Assembly: GCA_013812005.1 (NCBI GenBank)
Contig: JACCUE010000060.1
Span: 1 to 13,023 of the forward strand
DNA length: 13,023 bases
Source: Thermoleophilaceae bacterium
GTDB taxonomy: Bacteria > Actinomycetota > Thermoleophilia > Solirubrobacterales > Thermoleophilaceae
Reading direction: 5' to 3'
The position numbers and the translations under genes were made by a program. Shown here in pieces: positions 1 to 9,742 of this stretch; within the stretch, counting starts at the first letter, position 1, and each line of letters opens with the position of its first letter. The notes under the pieces are model-generated. The model had not been told where the DNA came from and ran no database searches. It worked only from the letters and a program-made list of their open reading frames with translations.

Positions 1-3261
<3,261 letters not shown>

Positions 3262-3267
3262 GCGAGC

Positions 3268-5721
3268 ATGACGCCGAAGCGCCGCGCGCGCGTACTGCTC
3301 GTCGACGACGAGCCCGACAACCTCGTGGCACTCGAGGCGGTGCTGGAGCCCCTCGGCCAGGAGCTGGTACGCGCGGCATCCGGCGAAGAGGCGCTGAGAC
3401 AGCTGCTCAAAGGGGAGTTCGCCGTGATCCTCCTCGACGTTCGCATGCCCGGCTTGGACGGCTTCGAGACCGCCGCGCTGATCAAGCGGCGCGAGCGGAC
3501 GCGCCACTTGCCGATCATCTTCGTGACGGCCATCTCCAAGGACACCGAGCAGGTGTTCCGCGGCTACTCCGAGGGAGCGGTCGACTACCTGCTGAAGCCC
3601 TACGACCCGGTGGTGCTCAGGTCCAAGGTCGGCGTATTCATCGAGCTCTACGAGAAGGCTGCCGCGCTCGAGGAGAGCGAGCAGCGCTTCCGCACCGCCT
3701 TTGCGAACGCCCCCAGCGGCATGGCCCTCGTCTCCACCGACGGCCGATTCCTACAGGTCAACCGGGCGCTCGCCGACATGCTCGGGCGCGCCCACTCCGA
3801 GCTCGCCGGCAGCCACTGGGACTCGATCGTGCACCCCGAGGAGCGGGCGGAGGACCATCAAGCACTGCGCGAGCTGGTCGACGGGGAGCGCACCGTCTAC
3901 CGCGCCGAGCGCCGTTGCCTGCACGCGGATGGCCGGGCGCTCGCGGTCGCGCTCAGCGTGTCACCCACGACCGGCGAGGCCGGCGGGGTGCAGCAGCTGA
4001 TCGCGCAGGTCGAGGACGTCACCGACCGCCAGCGGGCCGAGCGCGAGCGGGCCGAGCGGCTCCAGGAGCGGGCCGCGCGCACCGAAGCGGAGGCGGTCGC
4101 CCAGATGGTGCGAAGCGTGCAGAGCGTCTCCGACACCGCGCTGGCGCACCTTGCCCTCGACGACCTGCTCCCTGAGCTGCTCGACCGCATCGCGGAGACG
4201 CTCCGAGCCGACGCGGTCTCGGTGTTGCTGAGGGACCCGGACGGCGACGGGCTCGTCCTCCGCGCGACGCGAGCCCCAAGCGCGTCGGAAGAGACAGCGC
4301 ACGCCAAGTTCGGGCCGGGGACCTTCGAGGAGCGCGTGGCCAGAGAGCGGCGCCTGATCGTCATCGACGACATCACCGACGAGGGCACAGAGCTCTTCGA
4401 CGGCGATCTGCGAGCGAGCGGCGTGCGGGCTCTGATGGCCGTGCCGCTGGTGGACGAGGGCGGGGTCAGCGGCATCGTGCGCGTGGGATCGACCTCGCCC
4501 AACCGCTTCGATGACAACGACGCCGCGCTGCTCGCCCTGGTCGCGGACCGCGCGGCGCTCGCGATCGGCAACGCCAGGCTGTACGAGCGTGAGCACGGGA
4601 TCGTCGAGACGCTGCAGCGATCGCTACTGCCCGCTCGCATGCCACAGCTTCCGGGGATATCCATCGCCGCCCGTTACCAGCCCGGCGGGGCGGATGTCGG
4701 CGGCGACTGGTACGACGCCATCGAGCTGGATGACGGCATCGGGCTCGTCATGGGCGATGTGGTCGGCCACGGAATCGATGCCGCGGCAACGATGGGCGAG
4801 CTGCGCCATGCTCTCCGCGCCTACGCGCTCGACGGCCTGCCGCCGGGCGCCGTGCTCGCCAAGCTCAACCGCCTTGTGGAGCAGCTACAGGACGACCGGA
4901 TCACCACGCTGCTCTACGCCGTCGTCGACGCTGACTGGACGCACGTGCGCTTCGCGAGCGCGGGGCACCTTCCCCCCCTGCTCCTGGAACCTGACGGCAG
5001 CGCTGAGTTTCTCTGGGAAGGGCGCTCGACCCCACTGGGCGTTCCCATCAACGGCGACTACGAGGAGGGAACGGCGAGGCTTGCGAGCGGATCCACGCTC
5101 GTCCTCTACACCGACGGCCTCGTGGAGGTGCGCGGCGAGGAGCTGCCCGACGGCCTCGAGCGGCTACGGAACGCGGTGCGGGCGGGCCCCGTCGAGCCGG
5201 ATGCCCTCTGCGATCAAGTGATCGAGTCGCTGCTCGGCAGCCGGGCCGCGAGTGATGACGTAGCCCTCCTGGCATTCAGGACGATGCCGCTGGCGCGCGA
5301 GCTCATGCGGCTGGAGCTCCCGACCGATCCGTCGTCGCTGCGCTACGCGCGGCGAATGCTGGCTCGCTGGCTCGAGCAGGCGGGCGCGAGCGAGGAGGAG
5401 GCATGGGAGATCGGGCTCGCCACGCATGAGGCCGTCGCAAACGCCATCGAGCACGCATATCGCTTCACCGACGCCCTGGTGCACATGGAGGCCCGGCTGG
5501 CCGACAGCGAGGTGGCGCTCACGGTCAGCGACACCGGCGACTGGCGCGAGCCCGTCGAGGGCGAGCGCGGCAAGGGGATCGGCCTGATGAGCGGGCTGAT
5601 GGACAGGGTCAGCGTGGGCGGCGGAGAGGGGGGAACGACGGTGGAGCTGCGGCGACGATTGGGCCGCGACGCAACCGCGCCCGTTCGCACGGACGGGCAG
5701 GCGGAGGCACCCGCCCGCTGA
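3268..5721 (+). CDS. Response regulator with PAS, GAF, PP2C phosphatase (SpoIIE/RsbU type) and RsbW-like ATPase domains
   Basis: An 817-residue multidomain regulator. The receiver (residues 5-125) has acidic residues D13/D14, phospho-acceptor D57 (LLDVRMPG), T87 and K110, so it looks fully active. PAS is at about 135-255, followed by an Arg/Glu/Ala-rich helix at about 256-280, then GAF at about 285-437. The PP2C domain (about 465-672) keeps its metal-binding acids: D480 in GGDWYD, D497 in MGDVVGHG, D616 in YTDGL and the SDD near 662-664. The C-terminal HATPase (about 680-797) has the N box EAVANAIEHAY, DTGDW and GKGIGLMSGLMD, as in RsbW/SpoIIAB-type serine kinases. By family, PP2C dephosphorylates a STAS anti-anti-sigma factor while the RsbW-like part can bind or phosphorylate it. 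The ATG at 3268 lies 6 bp after the kinase stop with no strong Shine-Dalgarno, suggesting translational coupling. The domain calls are secure; the targets are not in the window. Confidence 0.93.
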   Translation: MTPKRRARVLLVDDEPDNLVALEAVLEPLGQELVRAASGEEALRQLLKGEFAVILLDVRMPGLDGFETAALIKRRERTRHLPIIFVTAISKDTEQVFRGYSEGAVDYLLKPYDPVVLRSKVGVFIELYEKAAALEESEQRFRTAFANAPSGMALVSTDGRFLQVNRALADMLGRAHSELAGSHWDSIVHPEERAEDHQALRELVDGERTVYRAERRCLHADGRALAVALSVSPTTGEAGGVQQLIAQVEDVTDRQRAERERAERLQERAARTEAEAVAQMVRSVQSVSDTALAHLALDDLLPELLDRIAETLRADAVSVLLRDPDGDGLVLRATRAPSASEETAHAKFGPGTFEERVARERRLIVIDDITDEGTELFDGDLRASGVRALMAVPLVDEGGVSGIVRVGSTSPNRFDDNDAALLALVADRAALAIGNARLYEREHGIVETLQRSLLPARMPQLPGISIAARYQPGGADVGGDWYDAIELDDGIGLVMGDVVGHGIDAAATMGELRHALRAYALDGLPPGAVLAKLNRLVEQLQDDRITTLLYAVVDADWTHVRFASAGHLPPLLLEPDGSAEFLWEGRSTPLGVPINGDYEEGTARLASGSTLVLYTDGLVEVRGEELPDGLERLRNAVRAGPVEPDALCDQVIESLLGSRAASDDVALLAFRTMPLARELMRLELPTDPSSLRYARRMLARWLEQAGASEEEAWEIGLATHEAVANAIEHAYRFTDALVHMEARLADSEVALTVSDTGDWREPVEGERGKGIGLMSGLMDRVSVGGGEGGTTVELRRRLGRDATAPVRTDGQAEAPAR
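5694..5719. terminator. Possible GC hairpin at the end of the response-regulator gene
   Basis: GGCGG (5700-5704) pairs with CCGCC (5711-5715) around a 6-nt loop. After an A-C mismatch the stem continues with two to three more pairs (5696-5698 with 5717-5719). It overlaps the last codons and the stop of the phosphatase gene, and only 12 bp separate that stop from the convergent gene. There is no T-tract, so its activity as a terminator is a guess. Confidence 0.3.
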
Positions 5722-5733
5722 GGGCTCATCCCG

Positions 5734-7230
5734 TCACTCCGATTCGTCAGCCGCGTAGTCCACGATCGACTTGTCGATCAGCCACTCGACCGGCGCCTTG
5801 TCGTCGGTGTAGACGGTGCCGCCCTCGAGCGGCTCGCCGATGCGGGCGGCCGAGGCCTCAGCGGTCGAGCGCAGGCCCACGGGAAGCTGCGGCACGTAGC
5901 TGCGCAGGCGGGCGGCCGACAGCGGCTGCTCGCTTGCCACGATCAGTGTGTTGGTGTCCTCGATCGGGTCGCGCACCACGTGATCGAAGGCCGCGCCCAT
6001 GGAAGCGGTGAGCACCTGCTCGAGCTCGTCCTGGCCCTCCGGGTGCCCGGCGTTCAGGATCACCACGCCCCCGGGCGTGAGCCGGTCGCGAACCAGCTCG
6101 AAGAACTCCTCCGTGGCCAGGTAGAAGGGAATGTAGGGCTGGCGGTAGGCGTCGACCGAGATCACGTCATAGCGGGCATCGGTGCGGCGCAGGTAGGGCC
6201 GGGCGTCCTCGTGATAGAGGTGCAGCTCGGGGTTGTTCATGTCGAAGAAGCGCTCCCCGATCTCCGACAGCTCGGCGTCGATCTCCACGCCGTCCACCCG
6301 CGTGTCGGGGAAGAACTCCTCGTAGGCGCGCGAGGTGGTACCCGCGGCGTTGCCCAGGATCGCCACGCGCTCGGGCGGGCGGCCGAGGGCGGTGAAGGGC
6401 AGCACCAGATGCCCGTCCCACACGTCGCCGGTGAGCACCGTGTCGGGGTTGTAGATCGAGTGCTGGGCCTGGCCCTCGTTGAGCTCGAGCGCCCGCGAGC
6501 CGTCGTCTCGTTCGACCACGCGCGCGTACTGCGACTCCGTGTCTGTCTCGTAGATCACCCGGCCGGAGTCGGTCTCGGCCTTCAGCGCCCCCACCGGCAG
6601 GGCCATCAGCACGATGATCGCCGCGGGTGCGAGCGCGTAGCGGCGCACGGGGCGCAGGCCGAGCACGGCCACCACCGCGATGGCCAGCGCGAAGATCAGG
6701 AACGTCCGGCGGGTGCCCACGAGGGGGATGAACAGCAGGGCGGAGAGCAGCGTGCCGGCCAGGCTGCCGGCGGTGGAGAGCGCGTAGAGGCGCCCGGCCA
6801 CCTCGCCCGCCTCCTCGACCGTCGAGACGGCCAGCCGGATCGCCCACGGCGACACCATGCCGAGCAGCAGCACCGGCACGGCCACGAGCGCGAGCACCCC
6901 GACGAGGGAGCCGAGGAACGCCCCGGCGGAGATCGAGTCGAGGGCGTCGACGGCCACGCCGAGCAGCGGGTCGGCCAGGAAGGGCACCAGCGCCAGCAGG
7001 ATCGCCGCCGTGAGCGTGAGCAGGCACAGCGCGCGCTTGTTCGGGTGACGGTCGGCGAGGCGGCCCCCCAGCCAGTAGCCGATCGACAGTGCAACGAGCA
7101 CGATCCCGATCGTGTTCGCCCACACGATGGTGGAGGCGCCGAAGTAGGGCGCGAGCAGGCGGACCGCCGCGATCTCAGCACCGAGCGAGCCCGTCCCGAC
7201 CACGAATACGAGCAGTGGGAGGGGCGGCAT
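5734..7230 (-). CDS. Membrane protein fused to spermidine-synthase-like domain (fused MFS/spermidine synthase family)
   Basis: 498 residues. The first about 215 residues hold roughly seven hydrophobic segments (near 5-23, 33-55, 68-86, 103-127, 145-170, 174-192 and 198-216), with the cytoplasmic-type loop GGRLADRHPNKR. The C-terminal half (about 225-490) is a Rossmann methyltransferase-like aminopropyltransferase fold: VAILGNAAGTTSRA (289-302), the acidic VEID (316-319), EDAR (341-344), YDVISVDAY (354-362) and a late YTDDKAPVEW. This order matches proteins annotated as fused MFS/spermidine synthases. The usual GGGDG loop is altered to GNAAGTT and I do not see the full substrate-binding Asp set of true spermidine synthases, so polyamine synthesis is unproven. 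No polyamine gene is nearby. It diverges from bioA and converges on the signalling operon. The ATG at 7230 follows a hydrophobic-start pattern and has no clear Shine-Dalgarno. Confidence 0.88.
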   Translation of the reverse strand: MPPLPLLVFVVGTGSLGAEIAAVRLLAPYFGASTIVWANTIGIVLVALSIGYWLGGRLADRHPNKRALCLLTLTAAILLALVPFLADPLLGVAVDALDSISAGAFLGSLVGVLALVAVPVLLLGMVSPWAIRLAVSTVEEAGEVAGRLYALSTAGSLAGTLLSALLFIPLVGTRRTFLIFALAIAVVAVLGLRPVRRYALAPAAIIVLMALPVGALKAETDSGRVIYETDTESQYARVVERDDGSRALELNEGQAQHSIYNPDTVLTGDVWDGHLVLPFTALGRPPERVAILGNAAGTTSRAYEEFFPDTRVDGVEIDAELSEIGERFFDMNNPELHLYHEDARPYLRRTDARYDVISVDAYRQPYIPFYLATEEFFELVRDRLTPGGVVILNAGHPEGQDELEQVLTASMGAAFDHVVRDPIEDTNTLIVASEQPLSAARLRSYVPQLPVGLRSTAEASAARIGEPLEGGTVYTDDKAPVEWLIDKSIVDYAADESE

Positions 7231-7262
7231 TCCGACTGGAACGATAGCTAGGGTCGATCTCG
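7231..7262. promoter_or_regulatory. Compact divergent promoter region between the membrane/SpeE-like gene and bioA
   Basis: The whole intergenic space is 32 bp. On the + strand TAGGGT (7249-7254) fits the TANNNT form of a -10 box and lies 8 bp before the bioA GTG. On the - strand TATCGT (7246-7241) lies 10 bp before the other gene's ATG. The two hexamers are 2 bp apart, within a TAGCTA palindrome (7245-7250). Any -35 elements would sit inside the opposite coding region. AGGG at 7250-7253 could instead act as a weak Shine-Dalgarno for bioA. Matches are short, so this is tentative. Confidence 0.4.
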
Positions 7263-8582
7263 GTGATCTCCTCGCCCGACGCGCACGCGCAGCTTGTCTC
7301 CGACGACCGCTCGTGTGTCTGGCATCCGTTCACCCAACAGCAGGGGTGGGTCAGCGAGGAGCCCGTGATCATCGAGCACGGCGAGGGCACCGACGTCTTC
7401 GACACCACGGGCAGGCGCTACATCGACGGCGTGTCGTCGCTCTGGTGCAACGTGCATGGCCACCGACACCCGCGCATCGACGCCGCCGTGCGCGACCAGC
7501 TCGACAAGATCGCCCACTCCACCATGCTCGGGCTCACGCACCCGACCGCGATCCGGCTCGCGCGCCGGCTGGTGGACATCGCGCCGAGCGGCCTGACCCG
7601 CTGCTTCTACTCCGACAGCGGCTCGACCGCCACCGAGATCGCGGTAAAGATGGCCTTCCAGTACGCACAGCAGCGCGGAGGCAAGGGCGCTCCACGCACC
7701 CGGTTCATTGCCCTGCGCGACGCCTACCACGGAGACACGATCGGCTCGGTGTCCGTCGGCGGCATCGATCTCTTTCACTCCACATACCGGCCGCTGTTGT
7801 TCGAGACGCTGAAGGCCGAGCCGGGAGACCCCGCGCACATGCAGCGCCTGTTCGAGGCACACCCGGGCGAGGTGGCGGCCGTGATCATGGAGCCGCTGGT
7901 CCAAGGGGCAGCCGGGATGCTGGTGCACCCGCCCGGATACCTGCGCGCGGTGCGCGAGCTGTGCGATCGCCACGGGGCGCTGCTCATCTGCGACGAGGTG
8001 GCCACCGGCTTCGGCCGCACGGGCAAGATGTTCGCCTGCGAGCACGAGGGCGTTGCGCCCGACCTGCTGTGCGTGGCCAAGGGAATCACCGGCGGGTACC
8101 TGCCGCTCGCCGCCACGCTCGCCACCGAGGAGATCTACGAGGGCTTCCTCGGCGAGCACGCCGACTTTCGCACCTTCTTCCATGGGCACACCTATACGGG
8201 CAACCCGCTGGCGTGCGCCGCGGGCCTCGCCACGCTCGAGGTGTTCGAGGAGGAGCGCACCCTCGAGCGCCTGCAGCCGAAGATCGAGCTGCTCGGCGAG
8301 CTGCTCGAAGATGTCGCGTCCATGCCCGAGGTCGCGGAGGTTCGCCGCCGGGGGTTCATGACCGGCATCGAGCTGACCGAGCGTCCGGCGGAGCTGAGGA
8401 TGGGACACCGGGTGACCGTCGAGGCCCGCCGGCGCGGGGCCATCGTGCGGCCCCTCGGCGACACGGTGATCCTGATGCCCCCGCTGGCGATCTCGGAGGC
8501 CGATCTGCGGCGCCTGGTGAGGATCACGACGGAGGCGATCACGGTGGCGGTCGCCGTCACCCGCCCGGCTGTGGCAGCCTAG
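7263..8582 (+). CDS. bioA: Adenosylmethionine-8-amino-7-oxononanoate aminotransferase (DAPA synthase)
   Basis: A 439-residue class III PLP aminotransferase. It converts 8-amino-7-oxononanoate to 7,8-diaminononanoate, with S-adenosylmethionine as amino donor in the classical enzyme, in cytosolic biotin synthesis. The N-terminal VWHPFTQQQGW (W20-P22 region) is characteristic of BioA. Other signatures are DSGSTATEIAVKMA, DAYHGDTIGSVSVGG, PLP-anchoring D244 in CDEVATGFGRTG, Schiff-base K273 (8079-8081) in VAKGITGGYLP, and HGHTYTGNPLACAA. Length matches the family (about 430). The GTG at 7263 is the only plausible start: an in-frame stop lies at 7245-7247 and the conserved region begins about 18 residues in. 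No bioF, bioD or bioB is in the window, so bioA is apart from the rest of the pathway here. Confidence 0.95.
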   Translation: MISSPDAHAQLVSDDRSCVWHPFTQQQGWVSEEPVIIEHGEGTDVFDTTGRRYIDGVSSLWCNVHGHRHPRIDAAVRDQLDKIAHSTMLGLTHPTAIRLARRLVDIAPSGLTRCFYSDSGSTATEIAVKMAFQYAQQRGGKGAPRTRFIALRDAYHGDTIGSVSVGGIDLFHSTYRPLLFETLKAEPGDPAHMQRLFEAHPGEVAAVIMEPLVQGAAGMLVHPPGYLRAVRELCDRHGALLICDEVATGFGRTGKMFACEHEGVAPDLLCVAKGITGGYLPLAATLATEEIYEGFLGEHADFRTFFHGHTYTGNPLACAAGLATLEVFEEERTLERLQPKIELLGELLEDVASMPEVAEVRRRGFMTGIELTERPAELRMGHRVTVEARRRGAIVRPLGDTVILMPPLAISEADLRRLVRITTEAITVAVAVTRPAVAA

Positions 8583-8606
8583 CTTCTTCGCTCGGACCCG
8601 CATCCG

Positions 8607-8648
8607 TAGCCTGCTCCTCACTTCGCAGCCCCACCCAGGAGGAAGCAC
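8607..8648 (+). promoter_or_regulatory. Putative -10 box and strong Shine-Dalgarno for the first VOC gene
   Basis: AGGAGG at 8637-8642 lies 6 bp before the ATG at 8649 and is the best ribosome binding site in the window. TAGCCT at 8607-8612 has the TANNNT form and would give a leader of about 30 nt. No convincing -35 is visible. The ribosome site is well supported; the promoter is weaker. Confidence 0.55.
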
Positions 8649-9029
8649 ATGGCTCAGACGCTCTACCCCACCTTCCGCTACCGCGACGCCAAAGCCGCCA
8701 TCGAGTGGCTCGAGCAGGCGCTCGGCTTCGAGCGCGGCCAGGTGCACGAAGAGGACGGCAGGATCGTCCACGCGGAGTTGAGCTACCGGGGCGCCTGGAT
8801 CATGCTCGGAACGGCGGGCGAGCCGGCCGATGGTGATCCGTTTCCCCGAGGCCCCTCGACCACATACATCGCCGTAGACGAGGTCGACTCGCTGCACGAC
8901 CGCGCCCGGGACGCCGGGGCAGAGATCAGCATGGAGCTGACAGACCAGGACTACGGCTCGAGAGACTTCGCGGCCCGCGACCCCGAGGGCAACGTGTGGA
9001 GCTTCGGCACCTACCGGGTGAACGGCTAG
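8649..9029 (+). CDS. VOC (glyoxalase/bleomycin-resistance fold) family protein
   Basis: A 126-residue single-module vicinal oxygen chelate protein. Visible features are the N-terminal strand YPTFRYRDAKAAIEWLEQAL with GFE, the middle strands VHAELSYRGAWIMLG, the second half TTYIAVDEVDSLHDRARDAGAE, and the closing DPEGNVWSFGTYR. It resembles small PhnB/glyoxalase-like proteins. The metal-ligand positions of glyoxalase I are not clearly kept: the final strand has Ser in WSFGTY where a Glu or His is common. A lyase or dioxygenase activity should therefore not be assumed; binding or sequestering a small hydrophobic compound is equally possible. The start is fixed by AGGAGG 6 bp upstream. It follows bioA by 66 bp and probably has its own promoter. 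Confidence 0.85.
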   Translation: MAQTLYPTFRYRDAKAAIEWLEQALGFERGQVHEEDGRIVHAELSYRGAWIMLGTAGEPADGDPFPRGPSTTYIAVDEVDSLHDRARDAGAEISMELTDQDYGSRDFAARDPEGNVWSFGTYRVNG

Positions 9030-9076
9030 GGGGGCGACGGCAGACCGGTCGCGGCGGATCCGGCAGACTGCCCCAC

Positions 9077-9496
9077 ATGCGCCAGCGGGTCAGCCTGATC
9101 ACCTTGGGCGTGCGCGAGCTCCCCCGCGCCCGTCGCTTCTACGAGGCCCTCGGCTGGGAGACCGCCGCCGAGCCCGACGACGATGTCGTGTTCTTCCAGG
9201 CGGGCGGGATGGTGCTGGCGCTCTGGGACCGCGCCAAGCTCGCATCCGACAGCTGCGTCACGGACACCTCCGGCTGGGGCGGCGTGACGCTCGCGCTCAA
9301 TCTCGGCTCGCGCGAGGAGGTCGACGCGGTGACCGAGGAGGCCCGCGCCGCCGGCGCCACGATCGGGCGCGAGCCCGACGAGACGCCGTGGGGTGGCTAC
9401 AGCTCGCTGTTCCTCGACCCAGAGGGTCATCCCTGGGAGATCGCCCACAATCCGCACTGGACGCTCACACCGGATGGCGCCACCAGGCTTCCGTGA
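9077..9496 (+). CDS. VOC family protein, lactoylglutathione-lyase-like
   Basis: 139 residues from the ATG at 9077. The frame is open to 8996, but the 27 residues before this ATG are Arg/Gly-rich, overlap the previous gene and look non-coding. Fold signatures are VSLITLGVRELPRARRFYEAL with GWE, VVFFQAGGMVLALW, and the closing FLDPEGHPWEIAHNPHW. The WE-AHNP-W ending marks a common bacterial VOC subgroup often annotated as glyoxalase. The conserved Glu in PWEIAH could serve as a metal ligand. It is not a close duplicate of the VOC gene 47 bp upstream. No good Shine-Dalgarno is visible, so it may be co-transcribed with that gene. Substrate unknown. Confidence 0.86.
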   Translation: MRQRVSLITLGVRELPRARRFYEALGWETAAEPDDDVVFFQAGGMVLALWDRAKLASDSCVTDTSGWGGVTLALNLGSREEVDAVTEEARAAGATIGREPDETPWGGYSSLFLDPEGHPWEIAHNPHWTLTPDGATRLP

Positions 9497-9513
9497 CGCC
9501 CGGGAGCCGGGCG
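9497..9513. terminator. Perfect 7-bp GC hairpin between convergent genes; candidate bidirectional terminator
   Basis: CGCCCGG (9497-9503), loop GAG, then CCGGGCG (9507-9513) form a perfect inverted repeat. It starts directly after the TGA of the second VOC gene and ends 1 bp before the rubredoxin stop, filling the 18-bp convergent gap. There is no T-tract on either side, so it would be an I-shaped, U-less terminator or an RNA-end stabiliser serving both transcripts. Confidence 0.6.
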
Positions 9514-9514
9514 G

Positions 9515-9697
9515 CTAGCCCTCGTAGACCTCGAAGTCCTTCTTCCTCGCTCCGCACACCGGGCAGAACCAGTCGTCCGGGATGTCCTCGAAGGCCGTTC
9601 CGGGAGGAATGCCCCCATCGGGGTCGCCCATCTCCGGGTCGTAGATGAACCCGCAGGAGACGCAGATCCACTGTTGCGCGGTGGCGGTCTCGCTCAT
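9515..9697 (-). CDS. Rubredoxin
   Basis: A 60-residue, one-domain rubredoxin, a small soluble electron carrier with one Fe(Cys)4 centre. All four ligands are present as two CxxCG motifs: C12/C15 (CVSCGFIYDP) and C45/C48 (FCPVCGARK). The typical core is also there (GDPDGGIPPGT, FEDIPDDW). Length is normal for the family (about 53-60), and the Ala/Thr-rich start is a short N-terminal extension. No alkane hydroxylase, rubrerythrin, flavoprotein reductase or other usual partner is adjacent, so its redox partner is unknown. The ATG at 9697 has no Shine-Dalgarno; a TAGATT box 9 bp upstream suggests a leaderless or nearly leaderless message. Confidence 0.96.
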   Translation of the reverse strand: MSETATAQQWICVSCGFIYDPEMGDPDGGIPPGTAFEDIPDDWFCPVCGARKKDFEVYEG

Positions 9698-9742
9698 CAG
9701 CGCCAGAATCTAGCGAGAGAGCGTCCAATACGCTCCCGCGGC
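9698..9742. promoter_or_regulatory. Divergent rubredoxin/Nudix promoter region with inverted repeat
   Basis: The - strand TAGATT (9712-9707) is 9 bp from the rubredoxin ATG. The + strand TACGCT (9729-9734) is 8 bp from the Nudix GTG at 9743. Between and overlapping them lies a perfect inverted repeat: GAGCGT (9719-9724), CCAAT, ACGCTC (9730-9735). Its right arm covers most of the Nudix -10 candidate and lies where the rubredoxin -35 would be, so a bound repressor could block both. The dyad is certain as sequence; its operator role is inference. Confidence 0.45.

Noticed and set aside
5980..7251. 423-codon open frame on the + strand opposite the membrane/SpeE-like gene
   Set aside because: Its product is rich in His, Gln, Arg and Glu with no recognisable domain, typical of the antisense frame of a GC-rich gene. 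The opposite strand encodes clear helices and SpeE-like motifs.
7248..8897. 549-codon open frame on the - strand covering bioA
   Set aside because: The + strand encodes BioA with all its catalytic motifs; this frame has no family features and runs across two real genes.
8996..9076. Upstream extension of the second VOC gene
   Set aside because: It overlaps the previous gene and its residues are Arg/Gly-rich with no match to the VOC start; the ATG at 9077 leads straight into the conserved first strand.
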